A stretch of 64,000 bases of DNA from Candidatus Deianiraea vastatrix (GCF_007993655.1 NZ_CP029077.1:862744-926743); one strand, 5' to 3'; positions 1 through 10,495 are shown, numbered from the stretch's first letter. The notes: generated by a model not told the origin, from the sequence alone. A program made the numbers and translations.

Positions 1-602
1 AAAATAGATGTGTCAATTTGGTGCATTAACAATCTACAATTTCCCCTTGCACTATGCGGAAGCATTATATAAAACGATGTCACCATCTTCCTCCAATCCT
101 TTAGCATGTAAAATGTAATAATCGGCATAACAACTATTGTTGCAACGATGTTTATAATAGAATTTACCGTCTTTTTTGGATAAGTATGCAGTATATCCTC
201 TTGAAACTTCGTTATAGCCGTTTGCAAATACGCCTTACACTTTACAACCGTATCGTCGTCAATATGCAACATATTAGATAGCTTGTGTATCTTTTGCTGG
301 CTTAAATTGTCAGAAGTAATAACAAACTCGTTTAAAAATGAAATTACCTTTTCATATAAAAACGGTATTAAAATCGAAGATGCAAATATAATCGAAAAAA
401 ACAATATCGAAACAATAACACCGCTTACAATAGACCGATTAAACTTCATCTTTTCAAATTTATTGACAATAGGAAGTAGTAAATACGATACAATAAAGCT
501 CACGGCAAAAGGCCTTACAGCATTTTCCGCAAGTATGTAAAACAGGGTAAATAATATCGCAATTACAGCCCAAAAAATGTATTTCTTACTAATTTTTGTC
601 AT
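1..602 (-). CDS. AI-2E/PerM family permease, partial (C-terminus beyond window)
   Basis: About 200 residues are readable from an ATG at 602 down to the window edge, so the C-terminal part is missing. The protein begins MTKISKKYIFWAVIAIL and has hydrophobic segments typical of the AI-2E/PerM family: two N-terminal helices, a third near residues 60-85, a polar stretch, then a helix ending in the family-like FYMLKDW. The family comprises multi-helix inner-membrane proteins variously linked to signal export or ion antiport; the substrate cannot be read here. The start codon lies inside the end of the upstream AGCS gene (14-bp overlap), so the two are probably cotranscribed and translationally coupled. 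Family assignment is fairly sure, function is not. Confidence 0.72.
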   Translation of the reverse strand, partial: MTKISKKYIFWAVIAILFTLFYILAENAVRPFAVSFIVSYLLLPIVNKFEKMKFNRSIVSGVIVSILFFSIIFASSILIPFLYEKVISFLNEFVITSDNLSQQKIHKLSNMLHIDDDTVVKCKAYLQTAITKFQEDILHTYPKKTVNSIINIVATIVVMPIITFYMLKDWRKMVTSFYIMLPHSARGNCRLLMHQIDTSI

Positions 603-2022
603 TTTTATACCTTATATTTAAAGAATACTCATTCCATGCAGATAATACCTCTTTTCTAAGTAAAAGCACAGCTATAACATTTGGAAGCAATAAAGCAAAA
701 GATAAAACATTGCAAAAATCAACGAAAATCTTTAAATTGTCAATTATCCCACCAACAAAACCGGCAAGCGCAAAACTTGCAAGATATACAACTGAAAATT
801 TCTTCGTCTTTAATATAAACTCAAGATTTTTAACCCCATAATAACTCCATGCAATCATAACATTAATCGCAACAAGCGGTATTGAGAATGTTAAAAAGTA
901 CCCAAGTAGCGGATGTACACTCTTTAGGGCATCTTGCACAACCATAATGCCCTCAAGCCCCTGCTTTGCCGCAGAACCCGATATAACTATAATAACACCC
1001 GTTACAAAACACACAAAAACCGCATCAATAACAGGGCAAATCATAGCAATTAACGCCTCCTTCACAGAATTTTCCTGCGTGGAATTAGAGTGAATGCTTG
1101 CCGCCGTTCCAAAACCCGTCTCATTTGCAAGTTGTAATCTTTGAAACGCCATTATAAAGACAGCAATTACCCCGCCATAAAATGAACTATAGTTAAAGGC
1201 AAATAGCATAACAACCTTTACGCAGTCCCATACCCTGTCGTGATAATAACCTAAAACCGCAATGCACAATATTAAATATATAGACATAAAAAACATCACA
1301 GCAGAAGAGCAATAATGCCCAACACGACGAATGCCACCAATGGTTATGAAAAATACAAATCCAGAAAGCACAGCCGATGCAATATAACGCCCATACTCAG
1401 GTAAATTAAAAGACTCAGCAAATACCTTAACAGCTTGATTTGTCTGAAATGATGATGGCCCCCCATATGCCGATACTATTAAAATTATACCATAACTCAT
1501 TGCCAAAAATGACCCAAATCTTCCAAGCCCAAGCTTTTCAAGCCCATATTTCATATACCAATACGGCCCGCCCTGATGCTCTCCATTTTCAAGCCTTCTA
1601 TACTTATGCCCAAGATATACCTCAGCAAAACGAAGTGGCATACATATAATTGACGCAACTAATATCCAAAATACAACACCCGGCCCACCAATTGAAACCC
1701 CAATTGCAATGCCCGCAATGTTTCCAAGACCCGCAGCCCCTGCAATAGATGTAAATAACGCCCGAAATGACGAAATACTCTGCTTTTCCTCAGGCTTAGA
1801 AGTTGACCCATGCCCGCCACTTCCAAGTAATAACCGAAACCCATGCACAAAATGCGTTATACAATTAAGACGCAACCTAAACATGAAATACATGCACCCG
1901 ATAAACCCAAGTAAGAGTATAGCAGGAACATTCGTTTCACTAAAAAAATTCACATTGTGCCAAAAGATAGACATCCCAATTTCATTGAATTTCTCAACAG
2001 CTGATATAATCTTTTCAAGCAT
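589..2022 (-). CDS. AGCS family amino acid (alanine/glycine):cation symporter
   Basis: A 477-residue multi-pass inner-membrane protein of the sodium:alanine symporter (AGCS) family, which imports alanine or glycine with Na+ or H+. The family signature near residues 95-115 (AGAAGLGNIAGIAIGVSIGG) and the conserved ANETGFGTAASIHSNS region near residue 300 are both present, and length is normal. The start at 2022 begins MLEKIISAVEKF and precedes the first membrane helix. The gene overlaps the downstream permease gene by 14 bp. A second, shorter AGCS protein is encoded at 25586-26911, so the cell has at least two, possibly with different substrates. Substrate is inferred from the family only. Confidence 0.88.
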   Translation of the reverse strand: MLEKIISAVEKFNEIGMSIFWHNVNFFSETNVPAILLLGFIGCMYFMFRLRLNCITHFVHGFRLLLGSGGHGSTSKPEEKQSISSFRALFTSIAGAAGLGNIAGIAIGVSIGGPGVVFWILVASIICMPLRFAEVYLGHKYRRLENGEHQGGPYWYMKYGLEKLGLGRFGSFLAMSYGIILIVSAYGGPSSFQTNQAVKVFAESFNLPEYGRYIASAVLSGFVFFITIGGIRRVGHYCSSAVMFFMSIYLILCIAVLGYYHDRVWDCVKVVMLFAFNYSSFYGGVIAVFIMAFQRLQLANETGFGTAASIHSNSTQENSVKEALIAMICPVIDAVFVCFVTGVIIVISGSAAKQGLEGIMVVQDALKSVHPLLGYFLTFSIPLVAINVMIAWSYYGVKNLEFILKTKKFSVVYLASFALAGFVGGIIDNLKIFVDFCNVLSFALLLPNVIAVLLLRKEVLSAWNEYSLNIRYKNDKN

Positions 2023-2137
2023 TAATAAAAATAAAGTTGATGCATTTTCACTTATAAAAAATAATTTTCAACTTTTTTCTTGACTTTTTTATTTTTTTTT
2101 ATACGGTCTTATGTTTGCTGTTGCTATTTAGGGTTGT

Positions 2138-5100
2138 ATGGATCAAAGTCAGATTAATATTCAATTCAATCAATTAATAGATAATCAAAAAATCGACTTC
2201 CCCAATGGTACAACATACTCTGGTCAAGTTAATCCACAAACCGGCCAGCCAGAAGGTCAAGGTAAAATGACATGGCCAGATGGCTCAATATATCATGGAG
2301 AGTTTTCAGGTGGCTTGCCTCATGGAAAAGGTACATTCACTTACGAGGCAACATACAATAATAATACAACGGAATACTATAAATACGAAGCGACATTTCA
2401 AAATGGCGTAGCTATTAATCATCATGTAAACAAAATAGACTATGGCAAATCATCGACAAACCGTACATCTGTAACAACTAAAACCACAATAATGCCAGGT
2501 AATACTCGCAACAGAGCACCAACTCTATCACCATATTTCATTAAACTTGACTATCAAGGCCAACAAGGAAAAGCACAGTCTAACATTCCAAAACACCTTG
2601 GCAGAATATTCCTTGGGAATAAAACTATGTTTCGTGGCACATTGAATGAAAACGGCGACATAGAACCAAATCAGAATAACACAATTGTTAACAAAAATGC
2701 GAAAGAAATAAATAAAATAAAGCTAGTTAAGATTAATGATAATTATCAATATTGTATTATTGATAAAAACACAATAACCTACCAAGACGGCAGGGTTTAT
2801 ACACAAACAAGTGGCAGTATAGCAGCAAACAATCTGCCAAATGCCAAAGGTAAAATGACATGGCCAAATGGCATAACATATGAAGGGGAATTTTCAAATG
2901 GCAACATAGAGAATAATACAAAAGGTAAAATCAAACTAAATGGTGCAATTATCTCAGGAAAAATCACCAACAATAAAATAACACAGGGCGAAGCTAGTGC
3001 TGAAATATTAGAAAATGGCGATGTAATTTTTATCAACAATGGAAGAAAAACAACATATTTTATAAATGGCGGCATACGTGAAGAAGAACAACAGCAGCAA
3101 GCACCGCCGCCACTTGAAAGTGAAATACACTTGAACAACAATCAACAACAAGCACTGCAGCAACAACAACAGCAGCAACCGCCAAATCTAATACAAGATG
3201 AAAATCTAAACAATACAAATACAATACTTACTCAAGAAAATGTTGGCAAAGCAATCAATCTTGGTAACCCCGCAAAGTTATTTACTGTTCAACAAATACA
3301 ATCTAATAATAATGATAATCCGCAAACAACATACTTATTATCACACACTGATGAACAAGGCATTACTTATGAATATGATGGTGGGCTAATGTATCATAGC
3401 AACACTAAAGAGTATATACCCGATGGTCTTGGTGTATTACAAATACAAAAAAATGACATTACCCTTAAATATGAAGGAAACTTTGAAGATGGCGTTCCAA
3501 GCACTAATTCTAGTCTGCTAAAAATTAATAATACAGAATACAAAAACAAAAAATTTATTGGTGGAACATGTGACAATTTAATTCCTAATGCAAATCCGCC
3601 TCTATCAATAACAATTGACGCAGCTTTTACATACCCAGAAGTGCAAATAAATACAATATTAGCCTATCAGCCGCCGCAACAGCAAGTGCCACGTGAAAGT
3701 GAAATACCAATTGGCAACAATCAGCAGCAACAAGCACCAAAACAAGTTCAAATACAACAAAACACAAATGTTGTAACATCAATGATATGTGTAAAAACAC
3801 GTAATAAACAATTTAAACTATGGGGAAACAGAACACATACATTCACCTTCGAAAACCCAAATAGAACAGTTGAAATTAAATTGCAACCAAATGGATGCCC
3901 TGTGCCAAATACTACTGCTAAAATAAAATTCAAAGATGATGGCAGAATATACCAAGGGCCAGTAGGAACAGATGGCCTTCCGTTCATTGATCCTAACAAT
4001 CAATATCTTCAATATACAATCACATTTCGATATGGCAGAATATATCACAATGTTCCATTTACTATACAAAACAACAGTATCACACTAAACCCTGATCAAA
4101 ATACAGACTATCAGATAACATATCCCGATGGCTCTACTTATCTCGGAAAAATAAACGCAGATGGCAAAAGACATGGCGAAGGTACAATAACATTGAAACT
4201 TGATAAAGATAACACAAAAATACTAGAGACAACATTTACTGATGATGCTGTAGACGCAAATGCAAATACAAAACTTACAATCACCACACGAAACAAGACA
4301 GAAAAAATAACTTCAGTATATGAAGGATGCGGCTATACTAGCAAAGGATTTAATAACCAAACAGAGATTACATTAACCAATACACAAGGCAACAATGTAA
4401 CAACAAAAATCACAGGCAAGGTGAAGCCTGACACAGTAAATTTTCATGACACTGTAAAGGAAACAAGAAATGGAAATACATACGACTGCGTATATAAAGA
4501 TGGAAAGCTAGATACAAGCAAGAATGTTAAAATCGCGTTCCAAGATGGCAGTACATACGAAGGTAGAGTAAATAATAATTATCAATTCCATGGCACTGGA
4601 GTGGAAACAAGAAATAAAAATAAATACGACTGCGTATATAAAGATGGAAAGCTAGATACAAGCAAGAATGTTAAAATCGCGTTCCAAGATGGCAGTACAT
4701 ACGAAGGTAGAGTAAATAATAGTTATCAACTACATGGACAAGGTACACTTACCGTCGCACTACCTCCTCCTCAAGCTGCTCAAAATATTCAAGGTTCTCA
4801 AAACATCCAAGCTGCTCAAAATGTAACATATACCGGAAATTTTACAAACAACACTATAACGATATCAAATGGTCAAAAAATAACAATAAACCCTCAGACT
4901 GGAGAAGTGATGCAAAACAATCAGCAAGCAATTCCCCAAGGAGGAGGGCAGCGGCCATCACAAATACAATCACAAATACAATCACAAATACAATCGCAAA
5001 ATAATATCAATCAGGATCAACCAGAAAGTCAGATACAATTCAATATTCAACAGCAACAACCACTAGAGCAACAGGAGCAGCAGGAGCAGTTAAATAATAC

Positions 5101-8100
5101 ACTTCCAAGCAAAATAAACCTGTATATTTCATCCCAGCAAAAGAAAATCGATCGTCTAAAAGAGCATAATAGCATCGAAGAAGCACAAGAAAAAACAAAA
5201 ATAACGGAAAAAATAGCATTATGTGAATCATTATTACAACAAACACAAGCAGAAATAATGGAAGAAATAGCATTATGTAAATCATTATTACAACAAGCAA
5301 AAGCAGAAAAACCGAAAGAAATTAAAATTTATGCAGATACTTCATTAGAATTAATGGAAATATTAATACAACATCAAGATAAGAAGAAAATAACAATAAT
5401 AACAAGTGATGCCAAAGAAACAGAATACCTTGAATATATAACCGCAGAAATCACACTTGAACAAACACAAGAAAAAATGGAGAGCTTACTTAAACTCTTT
5501 TCCATTGCAAATGATCAATCTAAAGTTCCGATGTATAATACGATTTTTCCAATCATAAACAAAATTATACTGAAAAACAATTTTGAAAATCCTCCTGTAA
5601 TTTATAATCTTATTCAAGTTCTTGCAGGTATAAACACACCAAATGATCTACAAACTAATATACAAAGAATAAATCAGATAATCGACACAATTGAGCCAAA
5701 AATAATTCAGTATGCCATAAAAATAATGATTCAGAATATTGTAAATACTGTTAATGCACAAGACCAAGCAAGTTCTATAAAAAACGCAATAGCTATTCTA
5801 GAATCTCCAAAAGACCCTTTTTGTCCTAATATCGATGCGCCGCCATATGATAATATAACATCAACGGAGATAATAAATTATATTCAAGAGCGTAAAGCAG
5901 CTAACTTGAAATATCAATGGACAGATGAATATTGGACCAAAGAATATCAATTACCAAAATCTTTGATTACAAAACTACAACCTCTAAACACTAGCTTGCA
6001 AAGTCTTTATATTGAATCATTTCACGAAACACTATCAGAATGTTATCGATTTAAATCCGACGAACCATTTATACAAAGCTTAAACGAAAAAATAAATTCT
6101 TTGCTATCCAAAGAATATCTGAAATATGGTAAGGAAAAAAAGTTATTAAATTCTTTATTGAAATCTGGCGAATTACCATCTCTATATAGGATAAATCCAA
6201 ACAATCTATTTGATCTATATGAAATAGATGAAAGCATTACAGAGGATGAAATTTATAAAGACATACCAAAAGAAGCGCATGTAAATCAATCTGCCAAATT
6301 TAAAGCATACTTAGCCAAGAAATATCAGAATAAACTAAATCATATATTGACAGAATTGAACCCGTATCAGAAATGTGACTTCTTAAATGCAAACTATATA
6401 ATATATCAAGCTACACAATTAAAACAACAAAATCATCCAATTTTAGATACAAAATTAGATACAATCATACAAACACAAGAAATTTTTATTCAAAGACTTC
6501 GTCTGCAAACTTCTTATGATGAAGTAGAATTTCTAAACTTAAAACTACAAAGACTACAAAGAGAAGAAAAATATATTACACAAATCTCACAGAATGAAAT
6601 AATTGATAGCCAAAGATGTTGTTACCATGATGTACTTCAAACAATAGCGTCTTATAATGAAAAACTTTCTTCAGCATTACGTATAGTTTCTCATAAAAAA
6701 CCACAAACAAAAACCAAACCACAAGGCGACAAACAAGACAACAAACAAGACGACCAAAACAACCAAAACATGGACGCTTCTTTTGGTGATCTTAACAAAG
6801 AATCTCAAGATGGCAACAACGAAGACTCAAATCCCCAGATAGAAAATCAGGAGCAGGAAGAAATAAATGGCGCAACCGATCATGAAAAAATCCAGAAACT
6901 TATAATAAAACAATTTGATGATATAATACAATGGATAAAAAGAGAAAAAGAAGATAATTTGCAATCTTGCATACAATTCATGCAAGATATTATTCATGTT
7001 ATAGACGGTATTGCGATAAAGGGAAATTTTTCTGTCAAATTTCTCATAGAAATTAAGAGCAAATGTGAGGAAATCAAATCTTTGGAACCGAATACAGGTG
7101 ACAACCACCCCCCCCAAATGACACAAAGTCAAAAAGATGCAATAGTAGAGATCTTTTCAAAAAGCCTTAATGCATTTTCAAGAAGCCTTAATGCATACTC
7201 TGTATTACATAAAAAATTACAAAAAAAAGCAGCAAATAATAAAAGAATAAAAGAAAAACAAGAAAAAATAGCCCAATTGCAACATCAAATACAAGAAAAG
7301 GAAGATAAAAATCAACAAGACTTAAAATCAATTCAAGAAAAAGAAAAATGTATCAATGGCTTTGACACTATACAGATCAATGCACAAGAACAGAATACTT
7401 CTATAAAAGATGATGATGATGCTGCACAAGAAAGACACCGCATTCTTCACGATAAACTCATTAAAAACATTGATAATATTGAAGATACTATATTAAAATT
7501 ACCCGATATTCAATACAATCCTCCAGAAGATCAGTCGCAACAGCAAAGTCAGCAGACAAATGATCAGCAATTTAAATTACCAGATCAAACAGAAATAGAC
7601 CCATTTTATAATGTTCCACTAAAATATCAAGCCTCTGCATTCTTTAGCGGAAAACTAAACACACAAATCGAAATCGCAAGAAATTTATGTACAGAATTAA
7701 GCGCATACATACCAGAAAAAGACTTCATTATTGATCCATCAGAACTAAAAGATACCCTTCCAGATAATATACGCTCTTTTGAAGATGCATATGTTTGGGC
7801 TTTATTACAAAAAATAAAACAAGTATTAAAAAGCAAAGATATAGCTTTATACCTTTCAAATGAAAGACTTCAACATTTTAATAATCATCTAAATGAACTA
7901 GACAACAAATATAAACAAGGCAACCAAAGTGTTAAGCTCAACAACCTAACAGCACTTCTTGAGAATATCTTCAAACAAATTCACAAAAGTTCACAATCTA
8001 AACCTCCTACAAAACCTTCTAATATAAATATAATAATTCCTGACAATAAAATCTCAGAAGTATTCCGCAAATTTAAAACTCAACCAGACGCATTAAATGC

Positions 8101-9595
8101 AGCTAATACAATAATAAATACTGAAATTTCACATTATCAACAACAAAATCAACAGAATAAACATACTCCCAAAGAACGCATCCACAACTTACTATTAACA
8201 ATAAGTAATAGCAACCACGACAATCCACAAAACCCTCCTCAATACACTCTAAAACCTGAATATCAATCTAAAGAAATTGCAACATTGATATACAATGCAC
8301 TTAATATACAATCACCAGAAACATTGGAATCTATAATAAATTATCAAAGATTAAAATACAAAGCATTCTCTACTCTTTCGCAAAGTATTCAATCATCTCA
8401 TAATGCAGTAGAAGAGGCAGCAAAAAATCTAAAATTAATTAGTAACAAAACAGGTGTATTTAATAAATGCAGACAATATTACGGAAATTTCAAACTTAAA
8501 AAAGCACAATTTGCACTAGGTTTTAAAGTATGGATGACATATATCGCAAATGCAATAACAATCTTCTTTAATAAAATATCTATCTTCTTTAGAAAACTCT
8601 TTACTAATAATCACAATGCAATATTAAATATCGCTAAAGAAAATCAACACAAAATTTCTGAAAATGAAATGATACGTAGCATCAAAAACAAAGAAGTTGC
8701 AATAACAGAAGATCTTGTAAATTCAATTGAAACTCAGTGGAATCAAAACTTCCTAAAAAATCAAAAACCAGCAAACAAAAAACAACAAACAAAAACCAGC
8801 AAACAAAAACCAGCAAACAAAAACCAGCAAAAACCAAAGCATAAAATAAATATGAATCAAACAAACCAAAGAGTTACAGAAATACTTCTTTGTATATTGA
8901 ATAATGCAACAGATTCAGATAGTATATTGAATAATGCAACAGATTCAGATAATAAGATAAAACAGGCATTGCAACGATTACCTGGCTATAACATGACCCC
9001 AAAGATACAATCCGCTATCAAAACACTAATACAAAAAGAATCTATTGATAGAGCAGAAATAGTAAGAATGATAAGATCAGATAAATACTTTAGATCTCTA
9101 CTTTATAACACAATTCCCAAAGAAGACAGAAGGAAAATACATCAATGTATAGAAAAAGGACGTAAACGGTATGATAATACCAGATATGATAAAATTGCAA
9201 TAGAAATTAAAAAAATAATGTCTGGACATCAACACTTAGAAGGTATTTTCTTTGGACAATCAGCATCAAAAGAAAAAATATATGATGCTGCAGTGAATAA
9301 ACCAAAACAAGTTGCAGCACAAGAATATTACTCATACATTGAGAGAAAAATTAATAAATATGACAAAGAATATCAAAAAATATATACCCATAGCACAATA
9401 TACAATACAGACCCATCACTGCAACCACAAATCAATGATCAACTAAACAACAGTATTTTCAACGAAGAAACCAGTGGCATCATTACCGATCCTGATAACA
9501 GTAAGTTAAATAAACAGAATCCGCCTATCTTACAACAATCTCATCGTTCTTCTGTCATAAAGCTTCATAATGATTTAAATGGTATGGTTTCTTAG
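2138..9595 (+). CDS. giant MORN-repeat, Gln/Asn-rich protein of unknown function
   Basis: A 2485-residue orphan. Residues about 20-890 contain MORN-like repeats (for example WPDGSIYHGEFSGGLPHGKG near 45, YPDGSTYLGKINADGKRHG near 660, FQDGSTYEGRV near 800 and again near 848). MORN motifs are common in eukaryotic membrane-associated scaffolds and less so in bacteria. A Gln/Asn-rich linker follows (about 890-985), then mostly helical, coiled-coil-like sequence to the end, with a Lys/Gln/Asn tract near 2206-2235. A hydrophobic stretch lies near 2128-2155. No signal peptide is visible. DNA-level repeats inside the gene (144 bp, 12 bp and 30 bp units) and an 8-C run at 7108-7115 show ongoing repeat dynamics. 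It is transcribed alone. A host-directed or structural role is possible but is inference. Confidence 0.85.
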   Translation: MDQSQINIQFNQLIDNQKIDFPNGTTYSGQVNPQTGQPEGQGKMTWPDGSIYHGEFSGGLPHGKGTFTYEATYNNNTTEYYKYEATFQNGVAINHHVNKIDYGKSSTNRTSVTTKTTIMPGNTRNRAPTLSPYFIKLDYQGQQGKAQSNIPKHLGRIFLGNKTMFRGTLNENGDIEPNQNNTIVNKNAKEINKIKLVKINDNYQYCIIDKNTITYQDGRVYTQTSGSIAANNLPNAKGKMTWPNGITYEGEFSNGNIENNTKGKIKLNGAIISGKITNNKITQGEASAEILENGDVIFINNGRKTTYFINGGIREEEQQQQAPPPLESEIHLNNNQQQALQQQQQQQPPNLIQDENLNNTNTILTQENVGKAINLGNPAKLFTVQQIQSNNNDNPQTTYLLSHTDEQGITYEYDGGLMYHSNTKEYIPDGLGVLQIQKNDITLKYEGNFEDGVPSTNSSLLKINNTEYKNKKFIGGTCDNLIPNANPPLSITIDAAFTYPEVQINTILAYQPPQQQVPRESEIPIGNNQQQQAPKQVQIQQNTNVVTSMICVKTRNKQFKLWGNRTHTFTFENPNRTVEIKLQPNGCPVPNTTAKIKFKDDGRIYQGPVGTDGLPFIDPNNQYLQYTITFRYGRIYHNVPFTIQNNSITLNPDQNTDYQITYPDGSTYLGKINADGKRHGEGTITLKLDKDNTKILETTFTDDAVDANANTKLTITTRNKTEKITSVYEGCGYTSKGFNNQTEITLTNTQGNNVTTKITGKVKPDTVNFHDTVKETRNGNTYDCVYKDGKLDTSKNVKIAFQDGSTYEGRVNNNYQFHGTGVETRNKNKYDCVYKDGKLDTSKNVKIAFQDGSTYEGRVNNSYQLHGQGTLTVALPPPQAAQNIQGSQNIQAAQNVTYTGNFTNNTITISNGQKITINPQTGEVMQNNQQAIPQGGGQRPSQIQSQIQSQIQSQNNINQDQPESQIQFNIQQQQPLEQQEQQEQLNNTLPSKINLYISSQQKKIDRLKEHNSIEEAQEKTKITEKIALCESLLQQTQAEIMEEIALCKSLLQQAKAEKPKEIKIYADTSLELMEILIQHQDKKKITIITSDAKETEYLEYITAEITLEQTQEKMESLLKLFSIANDQSKVPMYNTIFPIINKIILKNNFENPPVIYNLIQVLAGINTPNDLQTNIQRINQIIDTIEPKIIQYAIKIMIQNIVNTVNAQDQASSIKNAIAILESPKDPFCPNIDAPPYDNITSTEIINYIQERKAANLKYQWTDEYWTKEYQLPKSLITKLQPLNTSLQSLYIESFHETLSECYRFKSDEPFIQSLNEKINSLLSKEYLKYGKEKKLLNSLLKSGELPSLYRINPNNLFDLYEIDESITEDEIYKDIPKEAHVNQSAKFKAYLAKKYQNKLNHILTELNPYQKCDFLNANYIIYQATQLKQQNHPILDTKLDTIIQTQEIFIQRLRLQTSYDEVEFLNLKLQRLQREEKYITQISQNEIIDSQRCCYHDVLQTIASYNEKLSSALRIVSHKKPQTKTKPQGDKQDNKQDDQNNQNMDASFGDLNKESQDGNNEDSNPQIENQEQEEINGATDHEKIQKLIIKQFDDIIQWIKREKEDNLQSCIQFMQDIIHVIDGIAIKGNFSVKFLIEIKSKCEEIKSLEPNTGDNHPPQMTQSQKDAIVEIFSKSLNAFSRSLNAYSVLHKKLQKKAANNKRIKEKQEKIAQLQHQIQEKEDKNQQDLKSIQEKEKCINGFDTIQINAQEQNTSIKDDDDAAQERHRILHDKLIKNIDNIEDTILKLPDIQYNPPEDQSQQQSQQTNDQQFKLPDQTEIDPFYNVPLKYQASAFFSGKLNTQIEIARNLCTELSAYIPEKDFIIDPSELKDTLPDNIRSFEDAYVWALLQKIKQVLKSKDIALYLSNERLQHFNNHLNELDNKYKQGNQSVKLNNLTALLENIFKQIHKSSQSKPPTKPSNINIIIPDNKISEVFRKFKTQPDALNAANTIINTEISHYQQQNQQNKHTPKERIHNLLLTISNSNHDNPQNPPQYTLKPEYQSKEIATLIYNALNIQSPETLESIINYQRLKYKAFSTLSQSIQSSHNAVEEAAKNLKLISNKTGVFNKCRQYYGNFKLKKAQFALGFKVWMTYIANAITIFFNKISIFFRKLFTNNHNAILNIAKENQHKISENEMIRSIKNKEVAITEDLVNSIETQWNQNFLKNQKPANKKQQTKTSKQKPANKNQQKPKHKINMNQTNQRVTEILLCILNNATDSDSILNNATDSDNKIKQALQRLPGYNMTPKIQSAIKTLIQKESIDRAEIVRMIRSDKYFRSLLYNTIPKEDRRKIHQCIEKGRKRYDNTRYDKIAIEIKKIMSGHQHLEGIFFGQSASKEKIYDAAVNKPKQVAAQEYYSYIERKINKYDKEYQKIYTHSTIYNTDPSLQPQINDQLNNSIFNEETSGIITDPDNSKLNKQNPPILQQSHRSSVIKLHNDLNGMVS
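4459..4738 (+). repeat. 144-bp tandem duplication inside the MORN gene
   Basis: Two units start at 4459 and 4603 (period 144 bp, 48 codons). Positions 4481-4577 match 4625-4721 without difference by eye. Each unit encodes a MORN-type hairpin containing YDCVYKDGKLDTSKNVKI followed by AFQDGSTYEGRVNN. The near identity points to a recent in-frame duplication. Confidence 0.92.
4958..4993 (+). repeat. 12-bp triplicate repeat (SQIQ units) in the MORN gene
   Basis: Three consecutive copies of tcacaaatacaa, with a degenerate fourth, encode the SQIQ repeats in the Gln/Asn-rich linker between the MORN region and the helical region. Such short in-frame repeats can change copy number by slippage without breaking the frame. 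Confidence 0.85.
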
Positions 9596-9741
9596 ATAAT
9601 ATGTCAGAGGTTATAAGCAATAATATTCCTACTAATCCAAATTCCGGGAAAGTATAATAGCAGCGTAAACCATTATCTACAAGTTGTTTTAAAGAAAAAC
9701 AATCAAAAATCTATTCTCCCATAAAAATTAATTAAAAAAGC

Positions 9742-9769
9742 TTGCAAAAAAAAATAATAGTTTTATAAT
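9742..9769 (+). promoter_or_regulatory. sigma70 promoter TTGCAA-16-TATAAT upstream of the 187-residue orphan
   Basis: TTGCAA at 9742-9747 and TATAAT at 9764-9769 are separated by 16 bp. The -10 box lies 32 nt before the start codon at 9802. The gene has no close upstream neighbour on the same strand that would read into it, apart from the MORN gene ending 206 bp earlier. Confidence 0.6.
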
Positions 9770-9801
9770 GTCGTTATAGAGCTAATTTTAAAGTCTTTTT
9801 T

Positions 9802-10365
9802 ATGACAGTAATAAATTTTACAAACTATTTAAACAATGTATCAGGTAGCACTAGAATACGCAATGCCTTCTCAGGCCTCTCAGCTAATCGTCTTAGAATA
9901 GCACGAGAATATTTCTCAAATCCATCATCTGTTACTATACCAAATAATGTCATACAATTTCCAACGCCATTTAAGAAAAAACAAAGTATAGAGGAAATAA
10001 AAAATAACTTTAGACAAAGCCGCATGATATTGCTTGATACTTTAAAAAAATTGCAACAAATATCAGATAGAAACCAGCAACTTAGCTATAAAATTAATAA
10101 TAAAAAAGAAAAAATAATGCACGAACTACAGCAAAACATAAAAAATCAACAATCTTGCCATAAACAATTCTCATCACCATGTAACTATAATTCTAATCAC
10201 AATAACGCCGATGAAGACAATGATTTTAACCAATCTGATGCCTTGGAAAATAGTGAAAATCATAATCAAATTGATCAAGACGCTATAATAAAATTTTCAG
10301 ATAATACACATAATATTAGACCTTCGTATTTAAATAAACTCACTACAAATAAACCTAAATTCTAG
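9802..10365 (+). CDS. hypothetical Asn-rich protein, 187 residues
   Basis: Not recognised. The N-terminal third is mixed and basic (FPTPFKKKQSIEEIKNNFR near 55-72). Residues 75-120 look helical and Lys/Gln-rich, and the C-terminal third is rich in Asn, Asp and Ser with little predicted structure. No signal peptide, membrane helix or catalytic motif is visible. It lies 206 bp after the giant MORN gene on the same strand but has its own TTGCAA-16-TATAAT promoter, so it is probably an independent unit. Composition resembles the other orphan Gln/Asn-rich proteins in the window. It converges with leuB across a 130-bp spacer that holds a stray copy of the leuB 3' end. Confidence 0.6.
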   Translation: MTVINFTNYLNNVSGSTRIRNAFSGLSANRLRIAREYFSNPSSVTIPNNVIQFPTPFKKKQSIEEIKNNFRQSRMILLDTLKKLQQISDRNQQLSYKINNKKEKIMHELQQNIKNQQSCHKQFSSPCNYNSNHNNADEDNDFNQSDALENSENHNQIDQDAIIKFSDNTHNIRPSYLNKLTTNKPKF

Positions 10366-10396
10366 TAATAAAATTTAGACAAATTGCCATAACCTA

Positions 10397-10425
10397 TCCA
10401 GATTTTTGCATATCTCATCACCCAT
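10397..10425. repeat. 29-bp copy of the leuB 3' end in the downstream spacer
   Basis: Positions 10397-10425 are identical by eye to 10509-10537, the last coding part of leuB (encoding MGDEICKNL on the minus strand). The copy lies just past the leuB stop codon, 112 bp from its source, and is not part of any gene I can support. Confidence 0.88.
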
Positions 10426-10495
10426 GCTAAATACTACATCCGACCCAAGAAATTTGCTATTAATAAATGCTAAATCCTATATAAAAACCGCATAA

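Noticed and set aside
2080-2105. Promoter for the giant MORN gene
   Set aside because: TTGACT is present, but the nearest TATA-like box is only 14 bp away, so no acceptable pair could be fixed.
3100-3190. CAA/CAG-rich stretch as a CRISPR or satellite array
   Set aside because: The repeats are codon-level Gln runs inside an open frame, with no spacers of constant length.
2138-9595. The MORN gene as a fusion caused by sequencing error
   Set aside because: The frame is open for 2485 codons with consistent composition and in-frame repeats, so a genuine long gene is more likely.
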